From: M55B167 sp964406095
GTDB taxonomy: Bacteria > Verrucomicrobiota > Kiritimatiellia > RFP12 > UBA1067
Reading direction: 5' to 3'
Length of the DNA stretch: 64,000 nt
Assembly (NCBI GenBank): GCA_964406095.1
Contig: CAYOQJ010000120.1
Location: forward strand, 11,644-75,643
Position 1 is the stretch's first letter. Every line of letters begins with the position of its first letter. The position numbers were made by a program, and so were the translations under genes. Positions 52,409-59,737 of this stretch are shown piece after piece. The notes under the pieces are model-generated. The model ran no database searches. It was not told the DNA's origin and was given only the letters and a program-made list of their open reading frames with translations.

Positions 52409-54205
52409 TTAATCTAAGCTCTGATCCTGCATATTAAGTCCTGCGGCCTCGTTAATAACCGGGGCCAGCACCCCGCAGCCCTTTGCATATAAGGTTGCCT
52501 GGGCAGCATTCGAACTCTGCAGCAGTAGCAGAGCTAGAACGATGTTTTCACCGATCGACTGCGGCTCTCCGATCCAGTTGGCTTTCTGCTCGGGTGTCAG
52601 ATCGGTAATATCACAATCGACAGTACGCCCATTGGCTTCCAGCCGAACAATGCGGTCGCGCACCTCACGTGCTACCACCGTGCGGGGAATATTCCTGATG
52701 TTCATGTTCAGCGGACGATTCAGATTGCGGCTGAGATGTCTAGCGACAAGTTCATCAGCATCCGGCAGATTCTTCAACGTGTTTAACATCTCTTCTCTGC
52801 CATTGAAAGTTTTTGTGTTCTTTTCGAGCAGCCCAATGACAGCGTCGGTGTTGCCGCCTCTCAGAAGTTCAGCGAATTGCCGCCGCAGTTTGGTGGAGAG
52901 TTCCGGCAGTTGATCGTTTGTGGCGGGAGCTGGTAGCGTTGTCACAGCACTCTCATCCGGTACAGGTCGCGGTTCTGAAACGTTGGCAGCACTTTCTTCG
53001 ACTGTGTCAATCACACTCGGCACGATGGAGCTGATCAAGCCGTCAATCTTTGCTTCGGCCCTCATTGCCGCAGGGTTGTCGGATAATCGGCCGGATTGCA
53101 CCGCGACGCGGAAACAGAAGAGTGCGGCCAGCCAGGCGACCAGAATTGACCACAGAATGAAGTTACGCTTTTTAAGCGAGCTTCTCTGATCAGCTTCATG
53201 GTGTCGACTGAGGTGGCGATCCTGAATCTCGCTCAGATAACGGTTTCTTTTTTTTGTTTTTATCTTGAACGCGGTCGGTTTCTGCGGTTGCAGATCGTCA
53301 GCTACCTGACTGAAATCCGCTTCTATTGTGCTCAGATGAGTTGGATCCAGCTGCGTGCAGATTGGCTCCCGGCCTTCCATCAGCGCATGAAGATCATGAT
53401 GCACCTCTTCCCAGTTCCGGTAGCGGAAAATGGGATTCTTGATCATCAGGCGGTGCAGCACTCGTGAGAAATCAACCGGCAAAGTCGTGACAATTCTGTG
53501 CGGCGCCGTGATCGATTCCGTCAGGTGCGCCTTAAGAATCTCTTCCGTTCGGAGCTCCGCGAAGGGAGCTTTGCCGGTTGACAGACAATACAGCAGCGCA
53601 CCGAGTGAGTACATGTCGCTCTGCGTGGTAAGCGGAGTGTTTCCTCCGATCCGCTCGGGTGAGATGTAAGAAGGTGCTCCCAGCACATGACCACGGTCGA
53701 TAACCTCGGGGTCAAAATCGGGGGCATCGATGATCGCCAGAGTAAAATCCGTGAGTTTGGCTATGCCACGTGAGTCAAAACGGATTGATGCGCTTTTCAG
53801 ATTGCGGTGGATGATCCGCGAGTGGTTCCACAGTGTCTTCATCGCACTGCTTACAGAGGTCGCAATCTGCATGAGCCGGTCGAAGGGCAGTGCTCCCTCT
53901 CTCTGCAGAAATGATTCCAGAGTAAACCCCTCGACATACTCCATGACAACGTAATGCAGTTGTCCGTCGCTGACGATATCGAATATGGCCGCCAGCGATT
54001 CACTTTTGAGTTTGGCGAACTGTCGCGCAATCAGGATGAAGTAACGGCTCGACTCTTCGTCCGCGGATAGCTCATCATTAAGAACAAGCAGAAAAACTGT
54101 GCGATCGAGAGTTTTTTGCACGGCCTTCCAGAGATAAATCCTGCTGGTGGTATCGATCAGCTCGACAAGTTCAATACCGTGCGACTTTATCAGAGTTTTA
54201 TTCAC
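52409..54205 (-). CDS. Membrane protein with degenerate kinase domain (pseudokinase)
   Basis: 598 aa, GTG start inside the purE stop (GTGA overlap). Residues about 10-275 have the Ser/Thr kinase fold (YVVMEYVEGFTLESFL, YISPERIGG, QSDMYSLGALLYCLSTGKAPF, FRYRNWEEVHHDL). The active site is lost: no glycine loop, Leu40 at the VAIK lysine, HRN (133-135) for HRD, Ser140 for the Mg-binding Asn, and DFT (153-155) for DFG. A membrane segment lies at about 347-368 (FILWSILVAWLAALFCF). The periplasmic C-terminal 200 residues are helical and unassigned. It probably signals by binding, not phosphorylation. Confidence 0.88.
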   Translation of the reverse strand: MNKTLIKSHGIELVELIDTTSRIYLWKAVQKTLDRTVFLLVLNDELSADEESSRYFILIARQFAKLKSESLAAIFDIVSDGQLHYVVMEYVEGFTLESFLQREGALPFDRLMQIATSVSSAMKTLWNHSRIIHRNLKSASIRFDSRGIAKLTDFTLAIIDAPDFDPEVIDRGHVLGAPSYISPERIGGNTPLTTQSDMYSLGALLYCLSTGKAPFAELRTEEILKAHLTESITAPHRIVTTLPVDFSRVLHRLMIKNPIFRYRNWEEVHHDLHALMEGREPICTQLDPTHLSTIEADFSQVADDLQPQKPTAFKIKTKKRNRYLSEIQDRHLSRHHEADQRSSLKKRNFILWSILVAWLAALFCFRVAVQSGRLSDNPAAMRAEAKIDGLISSIVPSVIDTVEESAANVSEPRPVPDESAVTTLPAPATNDQLPELSTKLRRQFAELLRGGNTDAVIGLLEKNTKTFNGREEMLNTLKNLPDADELVARHLSRNLNRPLNMNIRNIPRTVVAREVRDRIVRLEANGRTVDCDITDLTPEQKANWIGEPQSIGENIVLALLLLQSSNAAQATLYAKGCGVLAPVINEAAGLNMQDQSLD

Positions 54206-54705
54206 AGCTCAGCGTTGATTCTGGCGTTGCCTGTATGTACCTTATCTTTCAGCTCTTCTTTGTAGGCGTGAAAACGTTGACGCAGTTCAGGATCGTTTCC
54301 ACCCAGTATCTGGACGGCCAAGAGGGCAGCATTGACCGGTCCGGCACTGCCGAGTGTAACGGTTGCGACCGGTATGCCCGCTGGCATCTGCAGGGTGGCA
54401 TAGAGCGAGTCGAGTCCACTCAAAGCACCGCTTTTGACAGGTATTCCGACAACCGGCAACACAGTGTGAGCAGCCAGCACTCCGCCCAGGTGTGCAGCAC
54501 CTCCGGCGGCAGCGATGATCACCTGTAATCCGCGTTCTTCGGCGGTGGTGGCATACTCAGCGGCAATTTCCGGCGTGCGGTGAGCGGAGATAACCCGTAC
54601 TTCGTATGTGACCTCAAATTTATTAAGAATTTCAACGGCTTTTCTGACCAGCTCCCAGTCGGAATCGCTGCCCATAACTATTCCCACAAGTGTTTTGTCT
54701 GACAT
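54202..54705 (-). CDS. purE: N5-carboxyaminoimidazole ribonucleotide mutase
   Basis: 167 aa class I PurE, full length. Motifs: GIVMGSDSDWELV (phosphate loop), YEVRVISAHRTPE with the catalytic His of SAHR, IIAAAGGAAHLGGVLAAHT, GIPVKSGALSGLDSLYATLQMPAGIPVATV. It isomerises N5-CAIR to CAIR in purine synthesis; PurK is not in the window. GAGGT precedes the ATG. It lies 125 nt after purD on the same strand and overlaps the pseudokinase gene by 4 nt. Confidence 0.97.
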   Translation of the reverse strand: MSDKTLVGIVMGSDSDWELVRKAVEILNKFEVTYEVRVISAHRTPEIAAEYATTAEERGLQVIIAAAGGAAHLGGVLAAHTVLPVVGIPVKSGALSGLDSLYATLQMPAGIPVATVTLGSAGPVNAALLAVQILGGNDPELRQRFHAYKEELKDKVHTGNARINAEL

Positions 54706-54733
54706 TTGAATACCTCGCTTTCTCTACAGTTAG

Positions 54734-54749
54734 GCCCTGCTTGCAGGGC
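54734..54749. repeat. Hairpin between purD and purE
   Basis: GCCCTGC (54734-54740) and GCAGGGC (54743-54749) form a near-perfect palindrome in the 125-nt gap. No T-run follows on the minus strand, so it is not a simple terminator; it might slow read-through from purD to purE or be an RNA processing site. Confidence 0.4.
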
Positions 54750-54830
54750 AAAAACAAACATGGTTTACTTTTTGGAAATTTTCATCTGCATAACCGTCGA
54801 TTCAAGGGCGGCAGTGTGATGTTATGTTGT

Positions 54831-56102
54831 TCAGCGACTGAATGCGCGGTGCGCGATATCACGGCGGTAGTGTGCACCGTCAAATGTTATCAGATTTGCC
54901 CGCTGATAGGCTTTGTCCACTGCCGAGCGTAAATCCGGACCGAGTGCCGTGACTGCCAGTACACGTCCGCCAGCGGTTACAATCGCGCCGTCGTACGATT
55001 TTGTGCCAGCGTGAAAGACGAAACAGTCATCCGGAGAGTCCGCTGAATCCAGGCCATGAATAGTGTCGCCCTTGCGGTAATTGCCGGGATATCCCTCAGA
55101 GCACATTACTACAGTCGCGGCAGCCTGCTTGCGAATAGTGACCAGCTCGTCAGTGAGTACGCCGTCGATACAGGCCTGCATTGCGGGGATGAGATTACCT
55201 CCTATGCGAGGCAGTACCACTTGTGCTTCAGGGTCTCCGAAGCGCACATTGAACTCAAGTACGCTGATTTTGTCGCCATCAATCATCAAGCCTGCGTACA
55301 GAACGCCCTTGTAAGGTGTTCCACGTCGCCGCATTGCGCGCACAACCGGAAGGATGATGCGCTCTTTGATCAGACACATCACCGCTTCGGTCACTAATGG
55401 CGCGGGGGTATAGGCTCCCATGCCGCCGGTGTTCGGGCCCATATCACCGTCATAGGCGCGTTTGTGATCCTGCGATGCGGGCAACAGCACGGCGTTGTCA
55501 CCGTCAACCAGTGCCAGGATCGAAGCCTCCTCGCCCTGTAAAAACTCTTCAATAACTATCTCGGAACCGGCCCTGCCGAAGCGGGAGTCTATCAGCATCT
55601 CGCGGATAGCGGCAACTGCATCGGTATGGTTTTCTGCGATCAACACCCCCTTGCCTGCAGCCAGTCCGTCGGCCTTTATCACAACCGGTAAGCCGAAGCT
55701 CTCCAATGCCGCGACAGCCTCATCAACGTTGGTGAAACTGGCATAGCGGGCGGTGGGCACATTTGCTTCGTGCATGAGCTCCTTGGCGAAACGCTTGCTG
55801 CCTTCGAGTTGGGCAGCGGCCTGCGACGGTCCGAATACCCGCAGACCGGCAGCTTCAAGACGGTCGGTTAGTCCCATACACAGAGGAACCTCCGGCCCTA
55901 CCACAGTAAGTTCGGGGCGTTCCCGTTGCGCCCAGTCAAGTAGTGCCTGGATATCATCAGCGGCGATAGGAACATTCCGGGCCAGCTGTTCTGTGCCGGC
56001 ATTGCCCGGTGCACAGAAAATCTCTGTTTGGGTTGAGTCCTGAACTAACCTCCACACGATCGCGTGTTCTCTCCCGCCACCACCGATAACTAAAATTTTC
56101 AT
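54831..56102 (-). CDS. purD: Phosphoribosylamine--glycine ligase
   Basis: 423 aa ATP-grasp enzyme, full length. Motifs: MKILVIGGGGREHAIVWRL at the start, VGPEVPLCMGLTDRL, GPSQAAAQLEGSKRFAKELM, PVVIKADGLAAGKGVLIA (ATP loop), EEFLQGEEASILALVDG, KRAYDGDMGPNTGGMGAY and EFNVRFGDPEAQVVLPR (Mg-binding). It makes glycinamide ribonucleotide from phosphoribosylamine and glycine. There is no Shine-Dalgarno; a good promoter lies only 7 nt before the ATG, so the message may be leaderless. Confidence 0.97.
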   Translation of the reverse strand: MKILVIGGGGREHAIVWRLVQDSTQTEIFCAPGNAGTEQLARNVPIAADDIQALLDWAQRERPELTVVGPEVPLCMGLTDRLEAAGLRVFGPSQAAAQLEGSKRFAKELMHEANVPTARYASFTNVDEAVAALESFGLPVVIKADGLAAGKGVLIAENHTDAVAAIREMLIDSRFGRAGSEIVIEEFLQGEEASILALVDGDNAVLLPASQDHKRAYDGDMGPNTGGMGAYTPAPLVTEAVMCLIKERIILPVVRAMRRRGTPYKGVLYAGLMIDGDKISVLEFNVRFGDPEAQVVLPRIGGNLIPAMQACIDGVLTDELVTIRKQAAATVVMCSEGYPGNYRKGDTIHGLDSADSPDDCFVFHAGTKSYDGAIVTAGGRVLAVTALGPDLRSAVDKAYQRANLITFDGAHYRRDIAHRAFSR

Positions 56103-56109
56103 GCCGGAT

Positions 56110-56138
56110 AAGATACGTTATCAAGCCGTCAAATTCAA
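56110..56138 (-). promoter_or_regulatory. Candidate promoter of purD
   Basis: On the minus strand TTGAAT (56138-56133), exactly 17 nt, TATCTT (56115-56110). Transcription would begin at or next to the purD ATG at 56102. On the opposite strand of the same gap, CTGTACA occurs twice (56161-56167 and 56192-56198) before the exported protein gene. Confidence 0.45.
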
Positions 56139-56230
56139 GCGCGAATAAATTTTTATTTTGCTGTACAGTTTCGAGTTATTTTGCTACCTTCTCTGTACAA
56201 ATCAATGAGGTATTGTTTGTGAGGGTTATT

Positions 56231-57430
56231 ATGAAAATCAATAAAGCTATATTTTTTGCAGTACTGTTCACAGCGGGCTTTGCTTGTGCCGAGACGGTCA
56301 GTGTGGATGACAGCTACAGTTCAGCGACCCACACTTTCACCGTTGCAGACGGTACATCGGTGACAACGCAGGATGTTTTCATCGTTTTTTCCGGTGAGCT
56401 AATCAATGAGGCTGATGTTACGGCTTCTGACGATGGGGACGGACGTTATCTTGCTTCAATACAGCTCTATCTTGAGATGGAACTTTTTGAAGGCGCTCCC
56501 GATCCCAGCGTGTATGATACAGCGCAGGCTGGAGTGATAGCTTTGCTCAACGAATCTTCCACAACCGAGGGTACGCTCTATGGCCTGACCAGAGATACCA
56601 GCAATGATCTTGTTTGGGAGCAGTTGCTGGATGACAGCAATAATCCGATTCCGATCAACGTTGGCACCACCAACGTTTTGACCATCATATTGCGCTATCC
56701 GGATGGTATCAGCTACACCGACTATGAGTATGTCGTGACTCTTGCTCCGGCTGATGACCCCTCCAGTTCCATATCCTCGCAAAACATCACCTCACCGGAT
56801 ACAGAGGATACAGGCATAAACTCAGTACAGCTTGTAGGGGATGGGTCTCTGACCACCTACTCCTCTACCTCCGGCGATCCTGCCCCGCTTTCAGCACAGA
56901 TCGATTTCTCGGTTTATTACAGCAATGGCGAGTTTCTGGTGAATATCTTCACTGTCGATGAAAACGGCAGTGGAGAGCTTGAAGTATGGGCCGAAATAGA
57001 TGGCAGCTGGGTGTTGCTGGGTTCGGTTCAGGCGATAGGATATGACAATAATCAATATCAGCTGGTTGTCAGCGGATTGAGTGTCGGCGAATCCTACCGC
57101 TTCAGGGTAATTGATGAAGAAGATCAAATTCACACCTCCTTTGGCGCTATTGAGGTCAAGAGCATTCAAATGCAGGCGGTCACCCTCGATATGGACACCT
57201 TCTCGATTCGATTCAATTCCGAGTCTGGCAAGCGTTACAAGGTTGTGACATCAGCGGACATGAATAAGCCGGTAGCTGAGTGGAGTGTTTCGGAGGTACA
57301 AGTTTACGGCCCGAACGGCTGGACGGATTTTGTGCCGGAGTTCCAGGGTGTGCCTGAATCAGATCAGACGGTAGTAAGAGTTCCGCGCACCAGCGATGCC
57401 GCCTTCTTTAAGGTTCTGCTTATCGATTGA
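56231..57430 (+). CDS. Exported protein of unknown function
   Basis: 399 aa from ATG 56231 (GAGGGTT upstream). Clear signal peptide MKINKAIFFAVLFTAGFACA. The mature protein is acidic, rich in Ser/Thr/Asp and beta-strands, with a linker of the form DDPSSSISSQNITSPDTED near residue 180 that separates two halves. The second half has fibronectin-like features (GELEVWAEIDGSWVLLGSV, VSGLSVGESYRFRVIDEE). The C-terminus (SIRFNSESGKRYKVVTSADM to AAFFKVLLID) resembles the terminal segment of the sialidase-like protein at 49455, common on exported proteins of this group. No enzymatic motif seen. Confidence 0.75.
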   Translation: MKINKAIFFAVLFTAGFACAETVSVDDSYSSATHTFTVADGTSVTTQDVFIVFSGELINEADVTASDDGDGRYLASIQLYLEMELFEGAPDPSVYDTAQAGVIALLNESSTTEGTLYGLTRDTSNDLVWEQLLDDSNNPIPINVGTTNVLTIILRYPDGISYTDYEYVVTLAPADDPSSSISSQNITSPDTEDTGINSVQLVGDGSLTTYSSTSGDPAPLSAQIDFSVYYSNGEFLVNIFTVDENGSGELEVWAEIDGSWVLLGSVQAIGYDNNQYQLVVSGLSVGESYRFRVIDEEDQIHTSFGAIEVKSIQMQAVTLDMDTFSIRFNSESGKRYKVVTSADMNKPVAEWSVSEVQVYGPNGWTDFVPEFQGVPESDQTVVRVPRTSDAAFFKVLLID

Positions 57431-57440
57431 TGATGCTTGA

Positions 57441-57785
57441 TCAGTTGCCGTAAAAGATGATTCTCTTCCTGAGGTAACTGTCAAAAAATACCGACAGAGT
57501 TTCGAGGTCGGAGTAGCATATTTCGCTTACTCCGGCTTTTTCAGCTTCTTCACGGACTACATTTTTCGACCACATGACCGAAAGATTTATGCGTGTTATC
57601 GGTTCTTTCAGTCTGGTCAGACCTACGGAGAACTTTTTGGTGGCAACCGGTGAGCCTGTGCGCTCCGCCGGCAGAGCGAGCGGCTCTCTGATTTTTGTGA
57701 AAATCCTACCCTTAGGTGCGAAGCAGCCCGCGCACAGCAATATGATCGGTAGCAGTACCGCAGCTTTATTCTTTTCGGTTATCAT
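57441..57785 (-). CDS. Small TRL-like lipoprotein (second copy)
   Basis: 114 aa from ATG 57785, chosen for its lipoprotein signal (MITEKNKAAVLLPIILLCAGC, split here by a typical basic start); a longer frame would overlap the upstream gene. The C-terminus CYSDLETLSVFFDSYLRKRIIFYG parallels EYVDYQFLNVLFGLYMNRKT of the neighbour, so the two are tandem paralogues. The middle (KFSVGLTRLKEPITRINLSV) keeps the strand before the helix. It is the more diverged copy. TRL-like proteins have no known function. Confidence 0.65.
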   Translation of the reverse strand: MITEKNKAAVLLPIILLCAGCFAPKGRIFTKIREPLALPAERTGSPVATKKFSVGLTRLKEPITRINLSVMWSKNVVREEAEKAGVSEICYSDLETLSVFFDSYLRKRIIFYGN

Positions 57786-57807
57786 GATTAACAGTGTTTT
57801 CTCAACT

Positions 57808-58122
57808 CTATTGCCCGTAAACAATTGTTTTGCGGTTCATGTAAAGACCGAAAAGAACATTCAGAAACTGGTAGTCAACATATTCAAGTGTTTTTAAATT
57901 GCCGTTCTCTGCGGCAGCCTGCAACCCGCCGTCACCCCAGGCTGCGATCCACGCAATCGAATGCGAAGTTGATACTCCGCTCCGGCTGACCGTCTGCGTG
58001 TTTCTGAAGTCACGACTGGCCGGCAGCCTGAAATTAGAGTAAATACAGCCGCAAGTGCACAACAGAAGCACCGCGCAGCCGATTGTTCTAAGGTTTGACC
58101 TCATAACTATATGCTTTTCCAT
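57808..58122 (-). CDS. Small TRL-like lipoprotein
   Basis: 104 aa, GAGGGGA upstream of the ATG. Cys-rich lipoprotein signal (AVLLLCTCGC), then the TRL-like family pattern: SIAWIAAWGDGGLQAAAENG, TLEYVDYQFLNVLFGLY and the terminal TIVYG. Members of this family are short envelope lipoproteins named from a tRNA-associated locus; function unknown. It lies 14 nt after the metallopeptidase gene and 22 nt before its paralogue, so the three are probably one transcript. Confidence 0.75.
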   Translation of the reverse strand: MEKHIVMRSNLRTIGCAVLLLCTCGCIYSNFRLPASRDFRNTQTVSRSGVSTSHSIAWIAAWGDGGLQAAAENGNLKTLEYVDYQFLNVLFGLYMNRKTIVYGQ

Positions 58123-58136
58123 GTAAAATGTCCCCT

Positions 58137-59735
58137 CTATTCATTCACCGGATCATACTGCATTGCCGAGGCTCTGCGCTTCAACCAGAACTCCTTAAAA
58201 TTGGATTGAAAAACCTGCATGTCAACTTCGGCAAAGGTCAGATCGGTGGCTTGCTGATAATCGCGTGTGAGTAGCAGAGCTTCAGCGTAATCATTTAAAA
58301 TATTTCGGAATGGGGTGTTGCGCTCCTGTGGAGCACCTTTTTGCAGATAATAGACCAACCCCCAGGCGAGAGCGTAGTTGAAGGCCCGCCCTGCCCTGGT
58401 ACCCCCGCCATCATAAAAGTCCCCGTAGCTCATCTGCAGCAGATGAGGAATCAGAGCGGCGGCTTGTTCCGGATTTTCCAGTAGCAGACGGCAGCGTGCC
58501 AAATCTTCTTCAAAAAAGATCCCGCTTTTTGAATCAATGTGCGCATTCTCAAAGAAGCAGGCATGTCCCTCATTCAGCCATGGTGCAGGTGTCAGCATGC
58601 CCCAGGCGTAGGAGATATATTGATGAAAGGCTTCATGACGCAGTGTGCTCATGATCTTCTCTTTGTGCGCTTCCTGTGTTAAAGCCAGCTCTCGCCTCCG
58701 CGGCATCCAGATGCCTGATGACCAGCGGAACTTTTCACCGACATAGGTGTCGTAATCACTTTTGAACTGAAAGATTCTGATCAATGCGACATCCCTTTCA
58801 GCAGTCAGCGGGGGTAGAAGTTTTCGGCAGGCAGCCAGAAACACCGGCATATTCTGCTGTACAGTTTCCACCAGCGACCTGCCCAGGTTTGTATTCACAT
58901 CAGAAAGAATCGTGTAGCCGTCGGTCTCCGCGCACCACCACTGTTCATAATTTGCAATCCCCTTACGCGCCGCCAGGCGCACAGGATGGTGCGGCTGATC
59001 AAAGTCGGGGATGCCCTGGCGGCTGGTGCTGATCTCACGCGACTGTGCACCGTCATGACGGTTAAAGGTGGTGGGCTGCGCTATCTCGGACATCCAGGTT
59101 TCTTCAAAATTGCGCTGCAGCTTGCCGATATCCGCAGTACCCGGTGCCTTCAGCGTGACGCAGAACCAGTCGAAATTGCGTGCGTTGCCGATGCGGCGTG
59201 GATGGAAGGTGTAAACCAGCAGATTGGAACTCTGACATGTGTAGGTGTAAACAGAGCTTAGTGCGAATGAGTTGATGTTCAGTGTTTCCGGTTCAAATAG
59301 AGTCTCACCGGTGAATGTGGCAGCCCAGGCGTGAATCTGCTCAGCTGTCCGTCCGTCAATATGCCACTGATCATCCGCACTGACCTGATTGTAACGTTCG
59401 CGGGTAATAAACTCTTCGGGGAACTCCGGTAAAGCGGTTGTGATTCTGCCGATTAGCAGGGTGTTGCCAGCGGTGTCCTGCCAGCGCCCTTCACATTGGT
59501 CGTGATACCAGAGTTGATAAGGTTCGAAGCGATCCTCACGAATCAGCTCATCTTCGCCTTCAATGATGAAAGTATGCGCCTCCGGCATGGGCAGAGGACG
59601 CGGCTTGGAGTGCGACAGCGGTGCCAACATCAAGCCGATGTGCGGATAGTTGACTGCGGAGTCAAATCCCGGATACGTATACGCGCATGATATCAATGCG
59701 GTACAGATTAAAAATATGTAAACGGCAGTTTTCAC
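58137..59735 (-). CDS. Gluzincin-type metallopeptidase lipoprotein
   Basis: 532 aa from GTG 59735, 2 nt after the stop of the upstream glycosidase gene. Lipoprotein-like start (FLICTALISC, Cys17). The zinc site is HEAFH (about residue 364-368, in STLRHEAFHQYISYAW) with the third ligand Glu in WLNEGHACFFE about 20 residues on, as in MA-clan gluzincins (DUF1570-like). The N-terminal 250 residues are unassigned, beta-rich. It probably cleaves or trims protein in the envelope. Neighbours are a large glycosidase and TRL-like lipoproteins. Confidence 0.8.
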   Translation of the reverse strand: MKTAVYIFLICTALISCAYTYPGFDSAVNYPHIGLMLAPLSHSKPRPLPMPEAHTFIIEGEDELIREDRFEPYQLWYHDQCEGRWQDTAGNTLLIGRITTALPEFPEEFITRERYNQVSADDQWHIDGRTAEQIHAWAATFTGETLFEPETLNINSFALSSVYTYTCQSSNLLVYTFHPRRIGNARNFDWFCVTLKAPGTADIGKLQRNFEETWMSEIAQPTTFNRHDGAQSREISTSRQGIPDFDQPHHPVRLAARKGIANYEQWWCAETDGYTILSDVNTNLGRSLVETVQQNMPVFLAACRKLLPPLTAERDVALIRIFQFKSDYDTYVGEKFRWSSGIWMPRRRELALTQEAHKEKIMSTLRHEAFHQYISYAWGMLTPAPWLNEGHACFFENAHIDSKSGIFFEEDLARCRLLLENPEQAAALIPHLLQMSYGDFYDGGGTRAGRAFNYALAWGLVYYLQKGAPQERNTPFRNILNDYAEALLLTRDYQQATDLTFAEVDMQVFQSNFKEFWLKRRASAMQYDPVNE

Positions 59736-59737
59736 GG

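Noticed and set aside
54734..54749. Terminator between purD and purE
   Set aside because: No T-run follows the stem on the minus strand and the loop would be only 2 nt.
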